From: Oscheius tipulae
Taxonomy: Eukaryota > Nematoda > Chromadorea > Rhabditida > Rhabditidae
Reading direction: 5' to 3'
DNA: 64,000 nucleotides
Assembly (NCBI GenBank): GCA_037178975.1
Contig: JASJZH010000003.1
Location: 9,238,001-9,302,000, forward strand
Every line of letters begins with the position of its first letter. Within the stretch, counting starts at the first letter, position 1. The notes beneath the pieces are model-generated. The model worked only from the letters and a program-made list of their open reading frames with translations, was not told where the DNA came from and ran no database searches. Both the position numbers and the translations under genes were made by a program. Of the stretch, positions 1 to 11,237 are shown one piece after another.

Positions 1-689
1 TCCTCTGACAGTAGGTTCCATTGCGTCATATGGTCTCTTTCCACTACCTGTTCCCTAATCTGGAAACAGAGGGAGAGTTTAAACTTTTGTTTTTCACTGA
101 TAATAGAGTTCAAATCGGTTTTTGGAACCATTACACACAGAGTTTCTTGTATTGGGTGACAATGTATCAATAACCTCCGGAAGAATAGGACAAGTAGTCA
201 AACAGTACAGCCTTAGAGACTGCTACCTAGCTATAAGATGGACAGTATACTGGTAGGTGAGAGGGATTATTAACTGAGAAACTCTGTCTCTCACCTTTTT
301 GGAGTAGACAGAAATCTCGAGAGTAAACTGTGTATCTAACTAACAGCTGACAGGAAGACAGCTGGTCATTGAGAATGACTACCATGGAAGACCTTTGGCG
401 TGTCCCTTAATTTCTAAAGGTGTTTTAACCAATACCGTGCGGGTACCTCGTTTAGATTTTGGGAAAGGATTCATCTGATTTGTAGCTTGAGCAGACTGCA
501 CTGTTGCTTTGACCATTCTGATCTTACTATCTGTAAGCTATCTTGTTCTGCAAGTAGACTAACTAACGGTGGTTAGAAGACCAGTATCTGAATTTCGAAC
601 CCTGTTAATTGACCGGATTCTTTTCGTCGCAAGGCTGTCCCAGAAGATACTAAAGATTAGAAATGACAGGGTATGACATAAAACGTGGG

Positions 690-815
690 TACTCCTACCC
701 CCTCAGTCTCTCAGTCTCTCTGTCTCTCTACCTTTCTGTCTCTCTTGTTCTGTTCCTCTGTCTCTCTGTATCTCTGCCACTATATCTTTGTCTTTCTGTG
801 TCTCTGTCTCTCTAT
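690..815. repeat. imperfect (TCTCTG)n tract
   Basis: Pyrimidine-rich imperfect hexamer repeat of the TCTCTG/TCTCTC type. The same family recurs dozens of times in both orientations, mostly in introns and spacers. Confidence 0.85.
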
Positions 816-1489
816 CCATATCCCTCGTAGTTTCCAATCAGATCCCTTCAGAACAAATGGGTTTAGCAGCTGGTAAAGAATCCGGTCTCTCTGTCCTATA
901 GCAATCGTCCTCGGAAAGAGGATATTAGACGGTCACATTGGGCCGTCATGTGTGTGCGAGGCTAGTTGACCTCGGCTAATTCTAATTATGGTCCTCTCTT
1001 CGTCCTCCCTCCTTTTTCTTTAATATTATTCCTCTAGACCCCGTTCTCGACTATTTGCACATTTGCTCATCTTTATGTGTGTATAGTAAGGGGTTGGGGC
1101 CGAGACAGGCTATTTGGCTAAGGAAATCAGCCCCCCGTACTGTACGAAAAAAATAAGGGTATACTGTAGGTCGCTCTGATGAAAAATTTAATGTCCTAAT
1201 GAAAAGAGACAATTTTCGTGACAGGTCCAGCCCTTAAATCGATAGCAATATCGTTTAGAAGAGGCCTCCGACTCGGTCGGCCATAATAAATTTTATTTTG
1301 CGCGGACGAGACGAAGGCCAGGGGGCCCGCTTCGACTATTTTATAAACAGGCCCGAAGAGTCAACACTTTTCACTTTTTGATCGAGGGACAGTTCGTGGT
1401 CTCTGGGTGCCTTTGTTTACCCCTAGGGGAGCAGTTTTGTCAACAAAATAGGTACTTGACTATAATGGGGTACGATTTTGGTGGGACTG

Positions 1490-1625
1490 GAAAGACAGAG
1501 ACACTGAGAGAAGAGAGACGGAGACATAGAGAGATAGTGGGGCTGAGAGACAGAGAAACAGAAAGACAGTAAGACAGAGAGGTTGAGGGGCAGAGAGTTA
1601 GAGAAGCAGAGAGAGATAAAGACAG
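1490..1625. repeat. imperfect (CAGAGA)n tract
   Basis: Purine-rich orientation of the same hexamer family. Confidence 0.85.
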
Positions 1626-3709
1626 ATAGACAGATTGGAACTGAACCGAAAGTTCAGCACTGATTCTGTACCTAATCTGAAAAATGTTGTTTTGGTCTCA
1701 GTTGTTGACCGACTGCACCCAGCTATTGACTCTTTCTCTCTCTGACCAACTGTCTCTCTGTCTCTTTATTAACAAGTCCCCCTCTCCAATATATTTTGTA
1801 ACATGAAACCGGCGGGAAACGTCAGAACTAGACATGGAGCGAAGAGGGAGTCGAGAGATCAAGGACGGGGTACAAATTATATTCGCGACCTCGTTAATTC
1901 ATCTCATTTTGAAGTTCTACCTTAAGTTCCTAGCCGAATCGATACAGGAGAGAACTGTCATCTCTCTCCCTTATTAATATTTGCTCGCTTTAATAATTTC
2001 TTATCAGGGCCCCTGATAGAGGCTCCGACCACTGACGACGTCCCTTTTGTTATTCTTCTTACAATCCGGCTGTCATCACTTTTTTCCCTTTCCTCTGATG
2101 GTTTAAGGAGCGTGTGCCCCATTTTTAAAGGGCTAGGGGCCTCGCATCCGGCGGGAAACTGTTAGTTCGGCTATGGCTGACCATGTTTAGTGTCATTTTC
2201 GGCCTCAAGGAGCGGTTTTCCAATTTTGCAATGTTCTACAAAGTTGTAGAGAAGACCAAAAACTCCAACTTCGTCAAAAATCGCACCCAAAAACGTCTTC
2301 CGGCCTGGAAAGCACGCTAGAAACCACAAGAAACCCTCTTTTGCTTTGGAAATCGAACCAAAAATCTTGAGATTACTAGTCAGTTGTTTAAACCATTAGG
2401 CCAAAAAATCAACTGCAACTTCTTCGAGCCAGTACGGGTACGACTTCCTCCCTGGCAAGATGCTGCGTTTGTAAGCCGTTTTAGAGGCCTAAAAAGGGTT
2501 TTTGGGATTTTCTGCAAAGTTTTAGATTTTGATCTGTCCTACAAGTTGGCAAAACATGGTAAGCCCGAAAAATAAATAAATAAAAAATCAAGCCGAAATT
2601 TTGATTTTTTGAAGCGCACTTCACTGTTCGGCCAAAAAGTAGGTTTCGAAAGCGTTCGCCCAAATGTTTACCCATCAAAATCGTGTTTGCTTTACAACGT
2701 TTTAAAAAAGGTCCTTCTTGCCAAAGAGAGTCACTCACGACTCACTATTGAACTCGACTTTGTAGACGAGTCATTCCGAAAACATGGTCATAGCCTTTGG
2801 CACAGAAATGGGAATTTTGAGAGAGCATGAAAGGGGAACCTGGTCATTTTTAAACTCTAAAAGAAGACCTGTCTAAGTGTTCAGCAGCCTCTCACTCTCC
2901 CGCCCGTTTTTTGTCCCCATCGCTGTCCGCGGAGAGGGGGTATTGCTCCGCCCACCCCCACCCAGCCCGGACCCGTTTCTCTCACTTTTCTTTAAAATTC
3001 TTTCAACACACATCCCCCATTAGCCCTCTACATACTTTTATGCCTAAAAAATAAGCTAGGGGCCGCTAGGATCGATTCAGGAATGTGGGAGCCGTTTCGA
3101 GGTTTTTAAATTTCGCAAAAGGCCCGAAAAGAAAATCTAATTTGAAATTGCGGGAAGCCTTCAAAATGTGAGTCAGGAGGAATCACTTTAATGGGATCAA
3201 TTAGGAGATCATACCCTATGTCTCTGACTCTCAGTCTCTCCATCTCTCCGTCTCTTTGTCTCTCTGTCTGTCTCCCTCACCCCTCAATTCAAATAATTTA
3301 TTCGTCGGTATCATATTTCCAACTCGCCTCCTCACACTCTCACTCCTGACCCTCTATAATTTTGCCACTGTTCTTGTCCCTACCCCAATCCAAACATCTT
3401 TCTCATTTCGTTCTCCGCTCTGCACTTTTCTCAACTCGAAAAAAAGACTATTGTTTTCCACTTCCAGTAATTGGCACAGAGCGATAGGTTATATTGAAAA
3501 CAAGAGGCTCCAATTTCGTATTGGAGCCATCCGAACAGATGTTATGAAAGTTTTTGCTCCTTATGTTACTAAAGATTTTGGGCATAAACTTTGCTCTTGT
3601 GAAATAGCGGCTGTACTTGCTTTATGCTTTGACAGTCTCGGGTTCGAATCCTCTCCCTTCTTTTCCTTTTCGTTTTATGATTTTTGTGCAACTTTTTGAT
3701 TTTTCAGTG

Positions 3710-6700
3710 ATGTACCAAGAAGCGGATCTGGAGATCCGTACACATCTGCAGCAGTCGGCTGGGCAGATTCACATGAATGGAGCCAGACAGAGTTCAGCCG
3801 ATCGAAGCATGAGCACAACTTCCTCACAGAACGGAGAGGATCATCAGGTAGGTAGAGAGACAGAAAGACACGGAGACCTTGTGTCATCGAAATTCGCCAT
3901 GACCCTGGGAGATGAAAGATAGGGTAAAATTTTAAACAAAGGCAGCAGGCGCAGAGCGTTTTAATTGATTTCCACGGAGAAGTTTACTTTGCGGACATTT
4001 ATACAGAAAAAAAGCAGAGCGGGCACAATTCAACATAAGTTGTGGGTGGAGAGACAGAGACAGAGAGCATGAACTTGTTTACCACTTTAATTTCTCGAAA
4101 ATGAATTTGGCTCATAACGAAATGCACACGATTTAGTCGCATGGAGGGAGCTCACGTTACATTAATAACTGAATACCTTATCTAGTGGAAAGCGCTCATG
4201 CTCGCTCTCTCTCTAACAAATAAAAAATTTAATATTTGCCGTTATCTCCACTCTCAAACAGTGGAGAACCCACTTTGTGTAATCTATCGATTCAGTCTTT
4301 TCGTTTGTATTTCCTCTCTCTCCCTCAGTGCACTTACATTTTGTGAAACCCGTTTATTTGCTCGACGCAACCGCCAGCCCCGGCGGGTCACATCCGGGGG
4401 ACGCACGACGCAGCCCCGAGACATTTTTCATCATTTCTTTTGTATTTTGTAGGTGACAGAGAGACAGAGATATAGGACCAGAGAGACAGAGAGACAGATA
4501 GTTCCCACCGCCTTTCATGTTTGTGCAAACCAAACCTTCGTTGCGTAGCATATGGGCAGGTTTTTTCTAGATGAGATCTGAACAAGATACTGTGACAGAG
4601 ATAGTGGTCAAGTTCAGTTGAACCCTAGAGAGACAGAAGAATAGTTCCACTGATTTATCTTCGGAGGACATAGGGAAAGTGAACAGAGTTCTTTTCTGGA
4701 TGAGATACTTTGGGAGAGACAGAGAGACAGAGAGGCAATTGTATAGGGAGACAACGAGAATCCAGTCGAGACCTGACAATTGTTCCTCTCATTTTTCAAA
4801 GGGACAAGATCGTGGCCTTAGACAACAGACTTCCAATGAGGGTCCTGTCACGAAAAACTGTCATGGCTGATCCCCCGACCTTTGAATACTATACTTCAGC
4901 ACTGTTTGTTATAGAAACTTGAGCTCATTGGTCTCGTTCATTTAGATCCTTAATTTTCCAACTAGACCCTCCAACTTTGCTTTTTTATCATTCTTTTTGT
5001 ACACAAGAAAATATTTCACAAAATGATTCACCTTGCTATGCTATTTCTTCTCCAAAACATTAATTTCAAACCAAAACTTTCTTCTCCCAGCGGTCTCTGC
5101 TCCCCCCTCATATGACAAAAGTATGATCAGGTGAGTAGACAGTGAATTCAACACAGCAAGGGGGAGCACATTAACTAGGCCTGAGTCCATTTACTATGTA
5201 ATTTCTAGGCACGAAATTGATGGCTAAAATGTAATTCTATGAAGGGATGATCACAAACCAACTCCAGTCTCTCTCCATCTCTTTCTCTCTCACTCGTAAA
5301 TTATCAATAAAGGCTCAAATTTGCCATCTGGTCTGGAGAGAGCGGAAATTGGTCATTTTCGCAAGGGGAACCCGTTTTTATACTTTTTTAATGAATTTTG
5401 GAAGAGGGAAGTTTTAGGCTAGTGATCTTCTGAGCTTAGGCTAGAACTTCTAAGCCAGTTTTAGTGGTCAACATGGCTTTTTTCAGCTTTGTGATATCCT
5501 GCAAAGATGTAGAGCAAAAAAGGAGCTACAAGTTTGTAGAGCATGGTAAATGTTAAAAAATATCATCTTGATCCCGAAAACCGTGCAAAAAGAGACGAAG
5601 ATATATACGTTCAAGAGTTACAGTCCTGGTGATAGTTGAGATAAGATCCAGTGGCCGAGTGGTTAGCGCAGTTGTCTACCATGTAGAAGGTCCTAGGTTT
5701 GGCTGATCGTTTTGTTATTAATATGAAGTGACCCCAAGAGTTTAAAAATGAACCTTTTTTATTTTCCACATAATATGACCTGAAATCATTCGATTTTCAG
5801 GATCTGGAGGACGATATCTGCTTAGGTGCCCAACAGGGAGGCGACTCTTCCAATGGCAGTCTCAATCTCAACCGCGAGGTCGTGGACCTCAAGAACAGCT
5901 TCATCTACGTCAGCCACCAGGTAATATTTGTTGTTTTTCGCCTCTTTTTTAAGGCTGTTTGAAAATGTCAATATTGGGTGCTTGCTGGTGTTTGGAGCGA
6001 GACTTTCTTCTTTGATTTGTATTTGAACAGGGACCGGGTTGCAGAGGGGGATGGAAAAGATCGATTATCACTAAATCAGACCGTAAAACTCGTTTTTTGG
6101 CGCACTCGTCTCCCTGATAAGGCTTCGAATTTTGATTAAAAATTCTTTGAGGGAGAGAATTTCTGTGAGAATCTGTTTAAAAATCGGTCTCTGTCTTTTT
6201 GTCACTCTGTCTCTCTGTCCCTATGTCTCTGCTTTTCTGTCTCTCAAAAAATTTCCACTCAATTTTTTCTCCTTTGTAACAAATGTAGGCCGGCCGCCTA
6301 CACACAACACAACTGTTGTCGCCCGCTTAATAAACGAGTATCGATCGGGTCGGACACTAGGGGTGTCTGTCTCAAAGAAAACGAATCAGAAATGAGAGAA
6401 CCGATTTCAGCTGAACCGCATAATGAAGCAGATTGGAGTGACACCGTGCTCTTGCAATCCCTGTCAGGCAAGGCATAGACAGATGAACGGCATCAAGCAG
6501 GAAGATCAGGGCTATTCTTCCCAGCAACAGCAACCCATCCAACTCCAGCAGATCCCCAAGAGGCCAATGGGACAGAACTACTGCGGTATGCAGGGCGGCG
6601 GAAAGATCGTCGCGGGACCAGCAGAGAAGAAAATGGTAGCTGAATATGCCAGAATACATGGGGCTGTGGCAGCAGCAAGGAAGTTTGGCGTCCCACCGCC

Positions 6701-7953
6701 TGTCTCGACGTACTATCAGAGGAAGGACAGTGGAAATCGTGAGTATACAATCTTAAGTTTTGAACTAGGCAATGTTTAGCAGTCCTGCAAGCCCAACTGG
6801 GTCCGCATATGAGTCAGTCGATCAACCAGCTGAACCAGATGAATCAGATGAGTCAGCAGCACACGCCTACGACGCCCACGATGCATCATAACAATTTTTC
6901 TGGATCTCCGGGACCTTCTTCGGAAGGAGAGGGTGAGGAGAGGAATGGCGGTCCACCAGTTCTGCAGCCGGCTACTCCTAACCATCAGGTGACGGTGAGT
7001 CAACAGAGTCAGGGAAAAAGAAAGGCAGAAAGATGAAGAGACAGAGGCACAGACAGGTAGACAGAAAGACAGAAAGACAAAAGAACAGAGAAAGAGAGAG
7101 ATGAACAGAGAATCATAGAAACAGAGAGCCAAAGACACAGAGAGACAGGGACTAATATCCCTTTCTTCAGACACCCCAATCCGTGCCCCAGTCTCCGCTC
7201 TTCACACCCCATTCCATGATGGAAATGATCAAAATGAATGCGGCACACTCGACGGGTAGTCCCGGATTCCTTCGTGGTCGTGGTCGTGGCCGACCGAAAC
7301 TGATTGGTGATGAGCTCGACGCTGACCTGGTCGATTATATGGTCACCTACAAGCAGCAGGAGCCAGGACAACACATCACGGCTTCCCAAGCCTTGGCTGT
7401 TGCTAGGAACTACATTCTGGAGAAGGCTCCAGGGCTGCTGGAGGAGCAAGGAGGACATGTGAAGCTCAAATTGACATGGGCCATGAAACTTGTGACGAGG
7501 ATAGCTGAAAGACAGAAGGAGATCGGTGAGTTTCTACCGTTATATTTTTTTAAGTCCCTTTTTCAGAGCTCGGTCTCCCTGCCGGTAGTCTCTCCAACAT
7601 GGGTCGCGTCCATTTGAACAGTCTTCCTGGCGGGAACTTTATGGCCGACATGGTCGCCCAGAATATCCTCAACCAGCATATGATGATCGGCATGAATGGG
7701 AAGTCCCAATCACAACAGAACCTGACCCATCATTCTCAAGAGAACGAGGAACCTAGTAAGTGACTGTCTCTGTCACTATTTCTGTCTCTCTGTCTCGCAA
7801 CTAAACAAAGATTTTCCAGTAGCCAACGCTCCCGAAATCCTGAACGTCAAGGAGCTCCCTCTGAACTTCCTCTCCGATCTGATGGCCTCTGCCAACGAGG
7901 GAGGAGTAGTAGAAGGAGTCGTCGAAGACGACGAAGACATGCCAGTCAACTGA
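3710..7953 (+). CDS. AT-hook / transposase-type HTH DNA-binding protein (7 exons, 492 aa)
   Basis: Exons 3710-3847, 5801-5920, 6411-6738, 6780-6994, 7171-7525, 7567-7755 and 7820-7953 join in one frame. The ATG lies 2 bases after a lone TTTTCAG acceptor, so it is probably trans-spliced. Seen in order: a Ser/Gln-rich N-terminus; a Cys cluster C-S-C-N-P-C (about residues 99-104); a pipsqueak-like helix-turn-helix around GAVAAARKFGVPP; a Gln/Asn/Met-rich linker; an AT-hook core RGRGRGRPK (about 302-310). A helical region beginning KLIGDELDADLVDYM follows, resembling the CENP-B/Tc5-type DNA-binding fold of Tigger-like transposases. The C-terminus is acidic. No DDE catalytic domain is visible. A nuclear DNA-binding regulator, perhaps transposase-derived, is my inference; I do not recognise a named orthologue. 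AATAAA lies at 8177-8182. Exon 4 has a tandem NAGNAG acceptor. Confidence 0.8.
5644..5712 (+). repeat. tRNA-derived fragment
   Basis: Good A-box-like stretch (GGCCGAGTGGTTAGCGCA) and a plausible anticodon arm with loop CAT, but a degraded B-box (GGTTTGGCTGATC). It sits in intron 1 of the AT-hook gene. Read as a SINE or tRNA relic, not a functional tRNA. Confidence 0.6.
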
Positions 7954-9699
7954 ATTTTTTGTTATCTCCATATTGTTACTGTAATCTCGATTCGTGCTAC
8001 TTCCTTCTACCCTAACCCCAAGTCAAGACAGGTCGCTCTGCTCTCACCCTTATCCCCTCACCGTCCAATTTACTTTGTCCCTGCGTGTGCTAAAATCGTC
8101 ATTGCCTAATCTCTATCTGTCTTGTTCTCTTCCGTATTCTCTCACTTTCCGGCCCGTTTTTTTCGTAGCCAATGTGCAATAAATACTTTTAGCAATTGGT
8201 CGAAATGTAAGCGACAGCCGGACAATTAAGTATTTACGCCTGCCTCCGAGTAAGAATCAATTAATTATTAGACCGGGAGGCCAGATGGTTGGTTCTAGAA
8301 GGAGAGGGAACACAGCGGGGAGCAAAGAGACGGCGAATTAACTCCTATTCGGGGATTAATGAGAGCCTTGATTGGGATAAATTTGAATTTTGGGGACTAT
8401 CCAATAGATTTGGTAGTGAGAAAGAGCGACAGAAAGACAGAGAGAATGAGAGGCAGAAAGAAATACAGAGAGGCAAAGAGGTTCTGTACTCTCTCGGTCC
8501 CTCTTGGTAATTTCAATGTAGATATAGTTTTGGCTTAAAAGAAATAATCACGAGTTTTATGGAACCGCAGATAATGTGTTTACAAAACACTTGCTGAAAA
8601 AAGGGCTCCAGCCGGCCAAAATGGCAGGCTGGTACCCTTTCTTCTCCAAAAAGCAGTACTTTTCCCAAAGACCACTCTCGAAGCTACTTCGTTAGACTCG
8701 TTCTACAACGATCATGGTCTGAGGGTACCGCTCTCACGATACAATGAGCCCGAAAGCTGATTGTAATTATTTTTCTCGAACTATAGGGAACAGGCGGGTG
8801 AGAGATAGTATGGGGGTGACACGGGCGACTGAGCCCCAGCAAAAAATGAAATAAGTTTTTTCGGCTCGAAGAAGTGGTTTACCAGCGTTGCGATGTTCTG
8901 CACTCTTGTAGATTTTGGTACGGGCTACAGCTTTGCTATCAAAAAGCTGAAAAGTCAGTTTTTGGACGAGAAAATGAGGTTGCAAGGTCAGACACTATCT
9001 GTTTTGTTTGGCTTGAAATCAAGCCATTTAAGCTAAAAAGGATCAAAACATAGGTTTCAGGCAAAATGATGTTCTGTAAAGTTGGAGATTTCGATACGGG
9101 CTACAACTATGTAGAGCATCACAAAGTTGTAAAACCATGTTTTTGACACGAAATGACCGCTACGAGGGAGCAGAGGGTGTCAGTCTTGAAATTTGGTTTT
9201 CCCAGGTATAAAGAGTTCAAAAAGTGAGTTTTCAGCTCTGCGATGTTCTGAAAAGTTTTTAATTTTAGTATCTCTCTTTACTAAACTATCTGTTTTGTAT
9301 GGCTTGAAATCAAGCCATTTAGGCAAAAGACCGTCCGTCCATCTGTCATGGTGTCCGCACAATTGCATGACAACACTAATACCCAAAAACTCTGACAAGT
9401 CATTTCATGTCAGGCGGCAAGATGAAGAATCAACTGTGGGGACAACTTTTGTTACTATGGAAGCGGCGAAGCCGCCTGTTATTAATTCTAAGCCAAGACT
9501 AAACGGGCTGAAAAGCTGCCGTCGGCAGCTGGTCTCTCTACTACTAGTGCAATGGGGCCCGTCCGTCTGTACGTCACCACGAGAAAAAAGACAGTGACAA
9601 GTCATGCCCTGTAAACTCTGATTCCTAGCCATTGTCAGTAGTCGCTTGCCATTGTTGTCCGAGCGCTCTCCGAGGAAGCTTCTCTTTGACAGCAGGGAC
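7954..9699. other. intergenic spacer with dispersed repeats
   Basis: No supported gene. Contains the poly(A) signal of the upstream gene, purine hexamers (8420-8480) and hairpin-repeat copies (about 8885-8955, 9065-9150 and 9240-9270). Two direct copies of a stretch containing the palindrome GGCTTGAAATCAAGCC lie near 9010 and 9300. A unit of the GC-palindrome repeat family lies at 9305-9600. Confidence 0.6.
9305..9600 (+). repeat. GC-palindrome dispersed repeat, copy 1
   Basis: Shares long near-identical blocks with the reverse complement of 37940-38420. The blocks include a GTCATGGTGTCCGCAC-type block, ACTAATACCCAAAAA, GACAAGTCATTTCATGTCA, AAGCGGCG..GCCGCCTG and a GCTGCCGNCGGCAGC palindrome. 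Non-coding; family unknown. Confidence 0.8.
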
Positions 9700-10883
9700 A
9701 TGGCCGAGCCGGTAGGTCTCTGTCGTCTCTACCAGCAATCAGACTACTTCAGGATGTGCTCGAGCTGTTCAAGACGCAGTCGAAGATGCAGAAGGTCTCC
9801 TTCGAGTCTTTTGCCACGATGATCTTCTCGAAAGGCGTGGTGGGACTACTGGACGAGTACAACAAAAAGTTCAAGAATTACAAGGGTCCGGGAGACAGAA
9901 TCGAGAGGACGGCCTTCGACATTAATCAGAAGCTGGATCAAATGAAGAATCGCTACCGGGATGTCAGCTGTCGCGACGGGACCAGGATTGTCTTAACGGA
10001 CGGCAAGGGTGGCGACTACATTCATGCCAATCTGGTGCGAGGAGATCCACTCCAGACCTCGTTCATTGCCACCCAAGGACCCACGACGACGACGGTTCTG
10101 GACTTTTGGAGGATGATTCAGCAGTACAGGATCCAGTCCATTGTGCAGCTGTGCGACTTTGTCGAGAGAGGCAGGAAAAAGAGCGAGTGCTACTTTCCGA
10201 CAGAGACTGAACAGCCGAAGATAGTGGGAGACTGGAAGATCTTCTACATCGAGACCGTGGCTCTGGACTCTCACATCAGGTTAGTGGGAAGAAACAGAGA
10301 CAGAGACAAGCCATCTTCCAGTCGAACCATCCTGAGAATCCTGTCCAGTTACAGAATGATTCGAGACATACGTCACTACCATCTGAAGACTTGGCCCGAC
10401 AAGCACATTCCCAAGAGCAACCTCTCGGTCCTGCGTCTTCTCACCTACGTCAGGACCAAGACTCGCCCCTGTGTGGTTCACTCTTCGGCCGGGATTGGTC
10501 GTACCGGGACGATGATTGGCGTGGAGATGTGCCTACAGCAGCTCCTTCTCAAGGGCCGACTCGACATTCTCGAGGTGGCCAAGCGTCTTCGTGATCAGAG
10601 AGCCCATGCTGTACAGGTCGGTCTGCAGTACGTCCTGCTGGCCGTCATCGTGATCGAGTTCGGCGTGGCCATGAAGCTGATCCAAGATCCAACCCTCATC
10701 AGCGAGTTCTCGATGTTCAAGAGCGAGATGGAAGCCTACAGCCAGAAGACCGCCGAAACGACCGACGAATCTCAGCTGCGTCGTGGAAAGAAGGGCGCCT
10801 CGAACGTCCTCTTCTCCCGTCCGTCGACCGAGAGCCCGAAGAAGAAGATAGGTCCTAGGATGATGACGAACAAAAGCGTCTAG
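9700..10883 (+). CDS. PTP-like protein with Cys-to-Ser catalytic substitution (366 aa)
   Basis: Exons 9700-9711, 9753-10279 and 10322-10883; the 42-nt second intron is in frame, so the genomic ORF reads through it. Single classical tyrosine-phosphatase domain. The pTyr loop (KNRYRDV), the DYIHAN stretch, FWRMIQQY, the WPD loop (TWPDKHIP) and the Q-loop region (QRAHAVQVGLQYV) are all present. The signature motif reads H-S-S-A-G-I-G-R-T-G: the nucleophilic Cys codon is TCT (10482-10484), so hydrolysis should be lost while phosphotyrosine binding could remain. Known precedent: Ser-for-Cys PTPs act as substrate traps, and nematodes have natural pseudophosphatases such as the EGG-3/4/5 group. The tail is basic. 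AATAAA signals at 10884 and 10900. First gene of a head-to-tail cluster. Confidence 0.88.
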
Positions 10884-11237
10884 AATAAAGAAACAGAGAA
10901 ATAAACATAAGGCAGTCTCCGTTCTTTGCTCTCCCTGTCTCTCTCTGTCCTGACTCCCTAAATAGCTTTATTCGACCAAACCCCAAATGTCCCTCGACTT
11001 GTGCCGACGAGCCCCATCCCTTCCGGGGCGTCGCGTTTCCTTCCCTCGGGAGAGCTGTGTTGAGGATTGATGTCAAATCCGATACAGCTTTCGAAGAGGG
11101 GCCCCCCCTCCGACTAGTCTCTCCCCCCCTTGAAAACCACAACATTTTCGAGGCGTTCACTACATAATCGAGTCATCGAGTACTCCCCACCCTCCCTCTC
11201 TCTTCAGTTTCCTTAGGGGCTTCTCCCTCACCTAACC
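10884..11237. other. spacer between PTP and TWK genes
   Basis: About 350 bp. Holds AATAAA signals at 10884-10889 and 10900-10905, and a pyrimidine-rich acceptor ending at 11207, 30 bp before the next ATG, which could be a trans-splice site. Nothing else recognised. Confidence 0.5.

Larger units (their letters stand above)
1..3707. other. gene-poor 5' region
   Basis: No exon chain can be supported on either strand. The stretch holds imperfect TCTCTG/CAGAGA hexamer tracts (about 690-815, 1490-1625 and 3222-3276). It also holds degenerate copies of the roughly 50-nt hairpin repeat near 2225-2265 and 2505-2563, and a tRNA-type B-box (GGTTCGAATCC) at 3641-3651. The region ends at a T-rich acceptor (3701-3707) directly in front of the first ATG of the next gene. 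Apparent ORFs here are built from the hexamer repeats. Confidence 0.6.

Noticed and set aside
685-876. Ser/Leu/Cys-rich ORF, and many similar ones (for example 6776-7174 minus, 39762-40001, 42978-43184)
   Set aside because: Translations of TCTCTG, TC or GA low-complexity DNA; no splice context or family signal.
10280-10321. Read-through of the PTP frame across 42 nt
   Set aside because: The stretch has GT..AG ends, a purine hexamer and intron-like content; splicing restores a clean PTP sequence.
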